This document shows, piece after piece, positions 1-7,476 of a DNA stretch of 64,000 nt (the first letter of the stretch is position 1; every line of letters starts with the position of its first letter). The notes under the pieces are model-generated. The model saw only the letters and a list, made by a program, of their open reading frames with translations, was not told where the DNA came from and ran no database searches. The position numbers were made by a program, and so were the translations under genes. Source of the DNA: Vibrio sp. 14G-20 (lineage in GTDB: Bacteria > Pseudomonadota > Gammaproteobacteria > Enterobacterales > Vibrionaceae); assembly GCF_026241515.1 (NCBI RefSeq), contig NZ_JAPHPW010000016.1, positions 44,038 through 108,037 on the forward strand, given 5' to 3'.

Positions 1-1
1 G

Positions 2-448
2 CTCACTAGTATCGCTTGCCAAAAAATGGATGTTGCCGATGTCACTCACCTGAGTGAAAGGCTCTACCCTTCCCTGTCTGGCGGTGAAAAACAACGTGTT
101 CACTTAGCTCGAGTGTTAACCCAGCTTCACCACTCTGGCGACCAATGTATCTTAATGCTTGATGAACCGACATCAGCACTGGATCTCGCCCACCAACACA
201 ACACCTTAAAGATTGCGAGAGAATTAGCCGATAACCACAATGCCGCGGTTATCGTGGTTTTGCATGATCTCAACTTAGCCGCGCAGTATTCCGATCGATT
301 AGTGGTATTAAAAGATGGCAATTTAGTGTGTGATGGCAAGCCTTGGGATGCGCTGAAACCTTCGATGATAGAAGATGTGTATGGTTACAAAAGTATCGTA
401 GAAAAACACCCAACCATGAGCTTCCCTCAGGTTCACCCCGCACAATAA
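2..448 (+). CDS. hutD: Heme ABC transporter ATP-binding protein, C-terminal part (5' end outside window)
   Basis: ATPase that powers heme import through the inner membrane with a HutB/HutC-type binding protein and permease (HmuV family). The frame is open to the window edge, so the Walker A region is missing. Visible are the ABC signature 'LSGGEKQRVHLARVL', Walker B 'CILMLDEPTSALD', and the H-loop 'VVLHDLNLAAQYSDR', followed by the usual 'LKDGNLVCDGKPW' tail. A strong hairpin terminator follows about 60 bases downstream, so this is probably the last gene of its operon. In Vibrio the heme genes lie on chromosome II; this and the next TetR gene suggest that replicon (from memory of V. cholerae gene order, not checked). 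The heme assignment over another iron-chelate ATPase is inferred. Confidence 0.85.
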   Translation, partial: LTSIACQKMDVADVTHLSERLYPSLSGGEKQRVHLARVLTQLHHSGDQCILMLDEPTSALDLAHQHNTLKIARELADNHNAAVIVVLHDLNLAAQYSDRLVVLKDGNLVCDGKPWDALKPSMIEDVYGYKSIVEKHPTMSFPQVHPAQ

Positions 449-507
449 GTCCGATTAAGGATCGACTCATTTTGAGTATTCGTTCTTAATAACAATGACG
501 TAATCTT

Positions 508-535
508 AAGCCTCGATTTTTTCGAGGCTTTCTTA
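508..535 (+). terminator. Rho-independent terminator after the heme ATPase gene
   Basis: Perfect 9-bp stem (508-516 with 522-530) with a short T-rich loop, followed by a T-rich tail. Confidence 0.85.
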
Positions 536-813
536 TTGGCTCAAAGCTACTCTCTCGGCTTATATTCAATTTTATTAACTACCATAGCAATAAACACCAA
601 AACGTCTCACCTTGAGCGTTTGAGGTTCTGTAAATGAACATTACCCGTTAGAGTTACTTAGCTTTTAACTCTGGAAAGGGAAATAAGGCTTGAACGTAAG
701 CACATAAAAAGAAAAGAAATAACTTGATTCAACATCATTCAACACATCAGTAATACAGCGACATCGGTGTGGGGGATTGAGAGAAAAACGCACAAGAAGT
801 GAAACTACAGGCA
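536..813. other. Intergenic stretch, nothing recognised
   Basis: About 280 bases between two convergent terminators. I see no open frame of note, no repeat and no RNA gene on either strand. Confidence 0.5.
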
Positions 814-842
814 CAAAAAAAGCCCCCGCAGGAGCTTCTTTT
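814..842 (-). terminator. Terminator of the TetR gene
   Basis: Read on the minus strand this is a GC-rich stem (820-837, AAGCTCC/GGGGGCTT) followed by seven T residues, just past the stop of the TetR gene. Confidence 0.8.
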
Positions 843-854
843 ATTGAGTGCTGA

Positions 855-1316
855 TTATTGGCTCATACGAATCAATGATTTACCAATCAACCACTCTAGT
901 TCTTTACCGCTAGTATCGCCAAACTGAGTTTCAGTCAGCTTGTATAGACGATCAATACCGTTTGCAGCGAACTCATGTGCGCTCTCTGCAGTAACGATAT
1001 GATGGAAAAGTAAACGTAAGATTGCTAGGAACTCTGCGTCTTCAAGTGCTGCAACCCAGCTAGCTGAAAATGCGTCAAGGCCATTTTCGAAGTCAATGTG
1101 TTCCATGAACATCTTGAAAATACGACCGTCTAGAGCAGCAGTAAAATCCGTTTTCTTTGGAAAGTGATGACTTATACCTGTACGAGAAACACCCGTTTGT
1201 TGACTCAACGTCGTGTATGACATCTTGTCGTAACCCAATCTTAGCAGCTGGTCTACAACGGCATCCATGATTTTCTGGATCGTGATTTCTGTATCTTCTT
1301 TACTACGCTTTGGCAT
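855..1316 (-). CDS. TetR/AcrR family transcriptional regulator, short form
   Basis: DNA-binding repressor-type protein of 153 residues; TetR proteins usually have 190-210. The N-terminal helix-turn-helix is clear: 'ITIQKIMDAVVDQLLRLGYD' leads into 'YTTLSQQTGVSRTGISHHF' and then 'PKKTDFTAALD', the normal TetR_N layout (residues ~10-60). The C-terminal ligand/dimerisation part is shortened and ends 'WLIGKSLIRMSQ'. It faces the heme ATPase gene convergently and has a long AT-rich upstream region. The ligand and targets cannot be read from the sequence. It has its own terminator, so it is probably monocistronic. Confidence 0.85.
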   Translation of the reverse strand: MPKRSKEDTEITIQKIMDAVVDQLLRLGYDKMSYTTLSQQTGVSRTGISHHFPKKTDFTAALDGRIFKMFMEHIDFENGLDAFSASWVAALEDAEFLAILRLLFHHIVTAESAHEFAANGIDRLYKLTETQFGDTSGKELEWLIGKSLIRMSQ

Positions 1317-1848
1317 ATTCAGGCTCTTCTCTTTGTAAATCCATCTAACTCAATCAAATGAAGTCAGAATGAAAATCGTTATCAGCATTATGTGAGCAAG
1401 GTATTTTTTCGCAAGTATTTCCATTAAATACCAACAAATACTTTGTACGAACAATTTTACAGTGCTGCCTCTTTGGGCACTTTGTCTAATTATCCTTCAA
1501 AAGTCACCTTACCTCTCTAAGTGGTTAATCTAAAATAACAACTTAGAATATCAAATACCCAACAATAAATTCATTGTATAAATACCTATCAAGCAATAGA
1601 TAGTCTTATAAAATTAGTTACGACGCAACTAACTGAATGATATTCTAACAAATTAATGACACTGCTTATCAACAAAACATGAGATAGATCACATACATAT
1701 TTAGTGACGCGAATGTACACATTCATTTAACCCCTTCAACAAACAACATAGCATACCAGTACAAATTAGTTCAAAGATTTTAATTTTTGTAGATACAGTT
1801 CAAATTGCTCGTTAGAATAACCTCAGACTTTGTAAGAGGATTATTTAT
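1317..1848. other. AT-rich 530-bp divergent regulatory region
   Basis: Separates the TetR gene from the YfcZ-like gene and must carry both promoters. It is strongly AT-rich with no supported open frame. The only recognisable site is a CRP-like sequence at 1675-1696, annotated separately. Confidence 0.45.
1675..1696 (+). promoter_or_regulatory. Candidate CRP (cAMP receptor protein) site
   Basis: The right half 'GATCACAT' is perfect; the left half keeps only TGA. By eye it matches 16 of 22 positions of the E. coli CRP consensus. It lies about 150 bases upstream of the YfcZ-like gene. Weak evidence; position alone does not show function. Confidence 0.3.
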
Positions 1849-2148
1849 ATGAGCCAAGATATTGGTAACAACGATGTATGTGAAGCTTGCGGCTGTGCAG
1901 GCGAAATCGGGTTCATCATCAAAGAAGGCGACGATGTTGCTGAAGTAACGGTTTACGGAAACTCAAAAGCACTTATTGAAGCTGAGTTTGCTAAGTACGT
2001 TGAACTTGCTAAACAAGTGTCTAGCAACGTTGAATTTGAAGCATCAGAGATGACAGAAGAAAGCACAGAGTTGCACGCTCGCTTTAAATTTGAAGTTAGC
2101 GCTGAGAAGATTATTTTTGAACTTAAGACTCGCTCTCTAGCGCGTTAA
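1849..2148 (+). CDS. YfcZ/YiiS family protein
   Basis: Small cytoplasmic protein of 99 residues in the YfcZ/YiiS family (DUF406), conserved in enterobacteria and vibrios; no biochemical role is established. The family's N-terminal cysteine cluster is present ('CEACGCAGEIGFIIKEGDD', residues ~11-29), followed by an alpha/beta body with alternating 'VTVYGNSKALIEAEF' and 'LHARFKFEVSAEKIIFEL' segments. The start has a good ribosome site (AAGAGGA, nine bases before ATG). A bidirectional terminator follows directly. The cysteines could bind metal, but that is a guess. Confidence 0.85.
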   Translation: MSQDIGNNDVCEACGCAGEIGFIIKEGDDVAEVTVYGNSKALIEAEFAKYVELAKQVSSNVEFEASEMTEESTELHARFKFEVSAEKIIFELKTRSLAR

Positions 2149-2170
2149 TATAAGCATTTATATTTTTATT

Positions 2171-2201
2171 AAAAGACGAGTTGAATTACTCGTCTTTTTT
2201 T
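2171..2201. terminator. Bidirectional terminator between convergent genes
   Basis: 11-bp stem AAAAGACGAGT/ACTCGTCTTTT (2171-2181 with 2188-2198) with T-runs on both strands; it overlaps the stop of the DUF1496 gene. Confidence 0.85.
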
Positions 2202-2467
2202 AATTGAACCCAAGCCAGTGAACCATTTTGCTCAAAATCGTTTTCTGCAGCGCACTGAATCGCTACGCCCCCCACCTCTAACACTGCCCCAATGCTATAA
2301 GCCTTGTCATCGTAATAACAAACTCGTTGCGGTTGACCCCCTTGTGTGACAACCACTGCAGCTTTACCGGGCGTTGAAATTACTTTGTTGGCACTCGCAG
2401 ACATTGAGCCAAACATTGAAGCCGCTATCAAAAAGACCTTAATAATTCGTATATTTACTCTAATCAT
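2186..2467 (-). CDS. DUF1496 family exported protein
   Basis: Small periplasmic protein of unknown function, about 93 residues. The frame is open upstream to 2527, but the ATG at 2467 fits best: it gives a normal signal peptide ('MIRVNIRIIKVFLIAASMFGSMSASA') and has AGG seven bases before it; the ATG at 2482 is the alternative. The mature part carries the DUF1496 core 'RVCYYDDKAYSIGAVLEVGG' with a cysteine pair (the second in 'AIQCAAEN') that could form a disulfide. It converges with the YfcZ-like gene on a shared terminator. Confidence 0.75.
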   Translation of the reverse strand: MIRVNIRIIKVFLIAASMFGSMSASANKVISTPGKAAVVVTQGGQPQRVCYYDDKAYSIGAVLEVGGVAIQCAAENDFEQNGSLAWVQLKKDE

Positions 2468-2585
2468 TGATTTACCTATCATCTTTGCTCTATTCCTCGT
2501 TAATCTACCGCCAAATGGGTAAAACACTATGCGAGATTAATTTTTCCATTATAGTGTTAGCGTCTATCGTAATAAGAAGCCTGTT

Positions 2586-3185
2586 ATGCTCAGAATAATT
2601 GCACTTATTATTGGTTCCTTAACCATAACAAATGTCAGAGCTGAACCACTCGATCACTATCAAATATTGAACCATCTCGATAATTACGGAAACTTATATC
2701 TACGAAATAAGCCTTATACATCACTTCCAACTGGCTTGGTGGTCGATGGTAATCTCAATATAGAGAACACTGCGATCACACGCCTACCCAAAGGGTTAGA
2801 AGTGAACGGCAGCCTGAAAGGCTCTAACAGCCAACTCACTCGAGTCCCGAGCGGGGTTAAGATAAAAGGTTACGCCGACTTGATTGGCAGCCAAATTACC
2901 AGCTGGCCAAGAGGTGTAAGAGTGGGCGGTTTTATCAACCTCACCGATACTCCACTGGAAAGGCTACCGAATGGCTTTAGGGTGAAAGGCGATCTGAGCG
3001 TGATCCGCACTCCTTTAACTGAGCTACCTAATGGGATCGTGATTGATGGTGACTTATATATAGGCGGTTCTGGGATTACTGCATTCCCCGAGACTATGAC
3101 AATCAAAGGCAACATCTATCTGGGCGGCAACACTGTAACCACATGGCCGACCAATCTAGAGCTCGGTGGCGCAGTCGCTCGATAA
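2586..3185 (+). CDS. Secreted leucine-rich-like repeat protein, function unknown
   Basis: A 199-residue exported protein: signal peptide at residues 1-19 ('MLRIIALIIGSLTITNVRA'), then about seven repeats of 20-22 residues. Each repeat has the pattern L-P-x-G-(L/V/F)-x-(V/I)-x-G-x-(L/A)-x(3)-(T/S)-x-(I/L), for example 'RLPKGLEVNGSLKGSNSQLT' and 'RLPNGFRVKGDLSVIRTPLT'. This resembles the LRR-like solenoids of IpaH and polymorphic-toxin leucine-rich regions, but no enzymatic or export domain follows. Probably a small beta-solenoid in the periplasm or outside the cell. Its partner is unknown. Confidence 0.7.
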   Translation: MLRIIALIIGSLTITNVRAEPLDHYQILNHLDNYGNLYLRNKPYTSLPTGLVVDGNLNIENTAITRLPKGLEVNGSLKGSNSQLTRVPSGVKIKGYADLIGSQITSWPRGVRVGGFINLTDTPLERLPNGFRVKGDLSVIRTPLTELPNGIVIDGDLYIGGSGITAFPETMTIKGNIYLGGNTVTTWPTNLELGGAVAR

Positions 3186-3198
3186 TTCAGGCTAAAGC

Positions 3199-3234
3199 TC
3201 TATTACTCTATTGCTCTATTGCTCTATTGCTCTA
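3199..3234 (+). repeat. 8-bp tandem repeat, 4.5 copies
   Basis: Unit TCTATTGC (first copy TCTATTAC) repeated between the stop codon of the repeat protein and the terminator at 3278. Likely a slippage-prone microsatellite. Confidence 0.9.
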
Positions 3235-3277
3235 ATACGTTAATGCTAGATCACAGTAGCAAGTAGCGATTCAGAAA

Positions 3278-3305
3278 CAAAAAAGGAGCCTAAGGCTCCT
3301 TTTTC
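3278..3305. terminator. Bidirectional terminator
   Basis: Stem AAAAGGAGCC/GGCTCCTTTT with a TAA loop; serves the repeat-protein gene on the plus strand and the acyltransferase gene on the minus strand. Confidence 0.9.
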
Positions 3306-3350
3306 AATTCAATCAAGTTGCTAATCAACTAACAAGCTAACTAACACTCG

Positions 3351-4457
3351 TTAACCAATGTTCTTCACTGGGTTCGCGTAGCTATCGATTAAGTACTGAC
3401 GCGCGCCTTGTGGCAGGCTCGATAGTTTAGCTTCAAACTCTTGTTTAACTGCCGCTGTAATCGACTCATCTTCTTTTTCTGCTGCCAGCAAGTTTACAGG
3501 GAACAGTTTATAGTTACCGTGGATCTGACGATCGATCTCTTCAGCAAGCGCTTCAGGGGTATCAAAATCTTGGTCGATAACCTGACCGAAGCCAACGTGA
3601 ACGCGTCCTTTATTACCGATGATGCCTTGAATGATACTTTCGATATCTTCAAACTCACCCTTTTCGTAACTACCGTTTACGTCTTTTTCGAAAAGCTCTA
3701 TCGCTTTAGCCGTGTCACATGGGTCGTTCTCGTAAGAAATTGCCACAGGAACAATCTTCAATGACTTCACGTATTCAGGGAAAGCAATTTTTTGCTTACG
3801 TCCTTCAACGTGGAACATTTTTAAGATTGCTGGCTCAGTAAAATCGTTACCATCTTTAGCACGACCTTCCTTTTGAGCAATCCAAATTGAGTTGCCCGTT
3901 TCTAGAGAGTGCTTAATGTAAGAAGACAACTGCCCTAGCGCTTTCATCATCTCACGCGGTCCTTTCAAAGAACGCTTTACGATGAAGCTCTTGTTCAAAC
4001 GCATCAGTTCAGTCGCACATGGCTTCTTTAGCAGGTTGTCACCAATAGCAATGCGACAAGTCTGGTGGTTATTTTGATGCAGAGCGTAGTTAACAAGTGC
4101 AGGATCCATAGCGATATCACGATGGTTAGAAACAAACAAATAAGCTTGATTCGCATCCAGTGACTCTACGCCAGTGTATGTAACACCATTGGTCGTCTTA
4201 GCTAGCGTGTCGCGTAAGTACTTTTTAACTTCAATCTGAATGGATTCAACGCTGGTCAGCTTGCTCCATTTCATTTTCAAGTAAACGCGTAAGATCGGGC
4301 TCATTAATGCTTTAAACCAAGACGCATGGTTTGAAAAACGGTAGTGCAGAATCGCACTGATAAATTCTTCATCATTAATAAGACGGTTTAGTGCCGCAGG
4401 AATTTCATCATCGTCGTAAGGACGAATATCAACATATGGATCGCTTGGAGAGGTCAT
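3351..4457 (-). CDS. PlsC-like glycerol-3-phosphate/lysophosphatidate acyltransferase family protein
   Basis: Predicted membrane-associated acyltransferase, 368 residues, that would transfer acyl chains in phospholipid or related lipid synthesis. The acceptor block reads 'FVSNHRDIAMDPALVNYAL' (residues ~107-125): an HX5D variant of the usual HX4D motif, as in the NHRD subgroup. A second block 'FIVKRSLKGPREMMKALG' and a third 'GNSIWIAQKEGRAKDGNDFTEPAILKMF' supply the glycerol-phosphate-binding and E-G-R residues. 'KIVPVAISYENDPCD' is the fourth block. Longer than classical PlsC (about 240), so substrate is uncertain. Monocistronic, facing away from the AraC-like gene. Confidence 0.8.
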   Translation of the reverse strand: MTSPSDPYVDIRPYDDDEIPAALNRLINDEEFISAILHYRFSNHASWFKALMSPILRVYLKMKWSKLTSVESIQIEVKKYLRDTLAKTTNGVTYTGVESLDANQAYLFVSNHRDIAMDPALVNYALHQNNHQTCRIAIGDNLLKKPCATELMRLNKSFIVKRSLKGPREMMKALGQLSSYIKHSLETGNSIWIAQKEGRAKDGNDFTEPAILKMFHVEGRKQKIAFPEYVKSLKIVPVAISYENDPCDTAKAIELFEKDVNGSYEKGEFEDIESIIQGIIGNKGRVHVGFGQVIDQDFDTPEALAEEIDRQIHGNYKLFPVNLLAAEKEDESITAAVKQEFEAKLSSLPQGARQYLIDSYANPVKNIG

Positions 4458-4632
4458 TTTTTAATTCATATAATAAAAAGCTGGTTCATTCTACGCGTTG
4501 TTTTGACTTCTCGCAGCTACAGAGCCCATACTTTTGACAAGGTCAGACCAGAAACATTGAAAATCCCCTGTTATTGTTGGCATTCTTCAAGATTAACGGT
4601 AATCTTGACGCCCCAAAATTAAGGTACTATCT

Positions 4633-5259
4633 ATGAACTTCGCTATTGAATATACATCGGCTTACTTTTCACACTTGGTGATCACACCACGCAAGAAAGT
4701 ACTTAAACATAGCCTTGTATCGGTTCAAAGTGGCTTGGTTTTGATTAAGCTGGGCAAACAAGAGTATGCCGTTGAACCAGGACAAAGCGTCTGGATTCCA
4801 CACGACTGCCTAACATCACTGACCTACTTTCCAAACACTCAGGTTAACCGTGTCGACTTTTCTGTTCGTTTGACGGATTCATTCCCAAGACAAGCGGGTT
4901 ACATCACGCAAACTAACCTCTCTTCGGCGCTACTGGAAAAGCTAGAACAAACCAAAGCTCGCACTTCCAATGCCAATAACACGGAACAAGCGTTTAAAGA
5001 TATGCTTTCGGTATTAAAGCAAGAAGTGTTGTCGTTTAAGCCACTGCTTTGTGAAAGTGCCCTGTCTCAGCGATTCAATCAATGGAACATTGATGATTCT
5101 AACCTTCCACAAGAGCACACCTTGGTGATGGTAATGCGTGAAGCGAAAAAGCGCATGCAGTCAGGTCAGAAACGAGCTGTTGTAATCGATGATTTGTTCT
5201 CAGGTAAAGAAGAAGAGTTTGAACAGCTGTGCATGCTTGTTTTTGGTGAGGATTTATAG
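4633..5259 (+). CDS. AraC-type ligand-binding (cupin) domain protein lacking a clear HTH domain
   Basis: 208 residues. The N-terminal half looks like an AraC-family sensing cupin: 'VQSGLVLIKLGKQEYAVEPG' followed by 'SVWIPHDCLTSLTYFPNT' (residues ~31-75) gives the beta-strand and proline pattern of AraC_binding. The C-terminal half is helical and lysine/glutamate-rich; the two-helix-turn-helix AraC signature is not visible and the protein is about 70 residues too short for a full AraC regulator. It may be an HTH-less modulator or a diverged regulator. It is followed directly by a strong terminator, so it is a single-gene unit. Confidence 0.6.
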   Translation: MNFAIEYTSAYFSHLVITPRKKVLKHSLVSVQSGLVLIKLGKQEYAVEPGQSVWIPHDCLTSLTYFPNTQVNRVDFSVRLTDSFPRQAGYITQTNLSSALLEKLEQTKARTSNANNTEQAFKDMLSVLKQEVLSFKPLLCESALSQRFNQWNIDDSNLPQEHTLVMVMREAKKRMQSGQKRAVVIDDLFSGKEEEFEQLCMLVFGEDL

Positions 5260-5306
5260 CTTTACGATAAGTTATAGATAATATTGAAAGCAACAAGCCA
5301 GAGACT

Positions 5307-5343
5307 AAAAAGCCGCAAAAAATGAGTTTTTTGCGGCTTTTTT
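5307..5343 (+). terminator. Strong terminator after the AraC-like gene
   Basis: Long A/T-flanked stem AAAAAGCCGCAAAAAA / TTTTTTGCGGCTTTTT with a 4-base loop. Confidence 0.9.
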
Positions 5344-5394
5344 AATTCTTAGTATTTTAGACGTAGATAGTAATCTATCTGTGTATTCACCCGT

Positions 5395-5907
5395 CTAAAA
5401 AGGCAATTCGACCTGCATCATTAGGTCAGCGTCTCTTGAGTCATGCCAACGATAATCAAAGCGCATACGCGGCTGCCCGTCAACCTTCTCGCCAAAACCG
5501 ATGCTGAGTTGAAGGCCGTGATTCATCAACCATTCTTCTGTGGACATATCGTACTGTTCATCTTCGAGGTCTTCTGGAAACCACATACCCAAACCAATAT
5601 AGTTTGATTCAATGCTCTGTGTCAGCAACGGTGAGTCTTTAGTTTGAAGAACCCAATCAGACCAATAGTCGGGCGTGTTTTCGGCTTCTTCTTCACTCAA
5701 TCCACTGATTTCCATCATGCGTTGGCCAAAAGACTCGATGCTCGAGGATAAATCTAAACAGCTGACGTCTTCATCAGAAGTCAGCATGATCGAATCTAAG
5801 CTAAAAAAATCACATTCAGCATACGCAGGCATACTGCATGCTGCCATGATCATCGTCGCAGGTATCGCGCACTTTAGCATAGCCATCAAATCCCTTGAAT
5901 TAGTCAA
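5395..5907 (-). CDS. Exported protein of unknown function
   Basis: 170 residues with a signal peptide ('MLKCAIPATMIMAACSMPAYA' within residues 10-30, cleavage after AYA). The mature chain is acidic, with two cysteines near the N-terminus ('ECDFF' and 'VSCLDL'). Its C-terminal third ('LQLSIGFGEKVDGQPRMRFDYRWHDSRDADLMMQVELPF') alternates polar and non-polar residues and ends in phenylalanine. That pattern is typical of a few outer-membrane or periplasmic beta-strands, but the protein is too small for a normal porin. I do not recognise the family. It lies two bases from the nadD-like gene and may be co-transcribed with it. Confidence 0.65.
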   Translation of the reverse strand: MTNSRDLMAMLKCAIPATMIMAACSMPAYAECDFFSLDSIMLTSDEDVSCLDLSSSIESFGQRMMEISGLSEEEAENTPDYWSDWVLQTKDSPLLTQSIESNYIGLGMWFPEDLEDEQYDMSTEEWLMNHGLQLSIGFGEKVDGQPRMRFDYRWHDSRDADLMMQVELPF

Positions 5908-5908
5908 C

Positions 5909-6430
5909 CTACATTATTGTATACAGACTACTATCTTGCAATATTTTTGTAACTGACTTAGTGCTCAGTTTTGCAACATCGATCCCACTTATCAGTGCAT
6001 TACGTATGTCTGTACTACGGATTTTGACTTTTTCAGGGCACGCCATTACAGACCATCGCTCGGTAATCTCATCTGATTTATAGAAAGATGAGAACTTAAA
6101 GAAGTTGTCAGGGCCAATGACAAACGTGAGTTCCGCGTCACGATGTAACTTTTGCAGTTCACTGAGCACTGCATAAGTCGTGACGCTTTCACCTGGAGTA
6201 AATAGGCTCTTTTCGATCAAAGAAAGCTCCACTTGATCCAGTGAAAGATCGCTAATAAATGCGTTAACTAACTGACATCTCGTATCAAAGTCTAGCATCT
6301 CTTTTCCCCAAGCATGGGCAATACTTGGAACAAGTAGAATTTTGTCAAAGTGAGCCAACGAATCAATCACACTTTTGTGCCCTAAGCTCGGCGGATTAAA
6401 CGCACTACCGAAAATGGCTATTTTTTCCAT
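5909..6430 (-). CDS. Nicotinate-nucleotide adenylyltransferase-like protein (NadD family)
   Basis: Nucleotidyltransferase of the NadD type that would adenylate nicotinate mononucleotide to deamido-NAD. 'IFGSAFNPPSLGHKSVID' (residues ~5-22) contains the family's G-x-F-(D/N)-P-x-H-x-G-H-like ATP-binding block with the GH pair intact, and 'KIRSTDIRNAL' near the C-terminus matches the ISSTxIR signature. At 173 residues it is shorter than the housekeeping NadD (about 210). It is divergent from nadE, the next enzyme of the pathway, across 109 bases, so shared control is likely. Probably a second, specialised adenylyltransferase; related cytidylyl/pantetheine enzymes are possible but less likely given the nadE neighbour. 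Confidence 0.75.
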   Translation of the reverse strand: MEKIAIFGSAFNPPSLGHKSVIDSLAHFDKILLVPSIAHAWGKEMLDFDTRCQLVNAFISDLSLDQVELSLIEKSLFTPGESVTTYAVLSELQKLHRDAELTFVIGPDNFFKFSSFYKSDEITERWSVMACPEKVKIRSTDIRNALISGIDVAKLSTKSVTKILQDSSLYTIM

Positions 6431-6539
6431 TATTAATTACTGCCTTCTCTTTCTAAGCTTGTGCAAAGAGGTTTTTAAATCGGATGATTTAGGTATGATA
6501 ACACTAGATTTTTAATTTGCTTGCAGGAAAGGAATACGA

Positions 6540-7370
6540 ATGGAACAGTTAATTCGTGACGAAATGCGCGTACTACCTTCAATTGACCCTCACTTCGAAG
6601 TGACTCGTCGTGTGGACTTTATCAAAACGAAACTTCAGCAGTCAGGCTGCAAGTCTCTGATCCTTGGTATCAGTGGCGGTGTGGATTCGACAACTTGTGG
6701 CCGCTTAGCACAGATGGCCGTTGATAGCCTAAATGAAAGCGCTGGTAGCAACGACTACCAATTCATCGCGGTTCGCCTACCTTACGGTGAACAAAAAGAT
6801 GAAGACGAAGCGCAACTTGCTCTATCTTTCATTCAGCCTTCTCAATCTGTTTCTGTAAACATTAAAGCGGGTGTTGATGGGCTTCACGCTGCATCTCACG
6901 TTGCTTTAGAAGGCACAGGCTTGCTACCAACAGATTCAGCAAAAATAGATTTTGTGAAAGGTAATGTGAAGGCTCGCGCTCGCATGATCGCACAATACGA
7001 AATTGCAGGTTACGTTGGCGGCCTTGTAATCGGTACTGACCACTCAGCGGAAAATATCACTGGTTTCTACACCAAGCACGGTGACGGCGCATGTGATTTG
7101 GCACCTTTATTTGGCCTGAACAAGCGTCAAGTTCGTGAACTAGCAGCAACTCTAGGTGCTCCAGAGCTACTGGTTAAGAAAGTACCTACCGCTGATCTAG
7201 AAGAGCTTGATCCACAGAAAGCCGACGAAGCAGCATTGAACCTTTCTTACGACCAAATCGATGATTTCCTTGAAGGTAAAGAAGTCCCTCAAGACGTGTC
7301 TGACCGCTTAGTGGGTATCTACAAAGCAACACAACACAAGCGTCAACCGATCCCAACGATCTACGATTAA
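6540..7370 (+). CDS. nadE: NH3-dependent NAD+ synthetase
   Basis: Makes NAD+ from deamido-NAD, ATP and ammonia in the cytoplasm, the last step of NAD synthesis. 276 residues, the normal length for the ammonia-only form; there is no glutaminase domain. The PP-loop 'LGISGGVDSTTCGRL' is at residues 42-56. Further family blocks are 'VRLPYGEQKDEDEAQ', 'NVKARARMIAQYEIAG', 'VIGTDHSAENITGFYTKHGDG' and 'LNKRQVRELA'. The ATG has an AGGAAAGGAA ribosome site. Divergent from a nadD-like gene. Followed by a strong terminator. Confidence 0.95.
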   Translation: MEQLIRDEMRVLPSIDPHFEVTRRVDFIKTKLQQSGCKSLILGISGGVDSTTCGRLAQMAVDSLNESAGSNDYQFIAVRLPYGEQKDEDEAQLALSFIQPSQSVSVNIKAGVDGLHAASHVALEGTGLLPTDSAKIDFVKGNVKARARMIAQYEIAGYVGGLVIGTDHSAENITGFYTKHGDGACDLAPLFGLNKRQVRELAATLGAPELLVKKVPTADLEELDPQKADEAALNLSYDQIDDFLEGKEVPQDVSDRLVGIYKATQHKRQPIPTIYD

Positions 7371-7393
7371 TTTACTGAATTAGTCTTGGAATC

Positions 7394-7436
7394 AAAAAGG
7401 CCGGAAGTTCATTTCAGTGAACTTCCGGCCTTTTCT
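7394..7436. terminator. Bidirectional terminator, nadE / fusion oxidoreductase
   Basis: About 17-bp stem (AAAAGGCCGGAAGTTCA with TGAACTTCCGGCCTTTT) between convergent genes; the strongest hairpin in this part of the window. Confidence 0.95.
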
Positions 7437-7476
7437 ATTAAATGCGCTTTTCTTTCCTGCCTTCCGGCCTAACGAG

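Noticed and set aside
3199..3234. CRISPR-like repeat
   Set aside because: Units are 8 bp with no spacers; it is a microsatellite.
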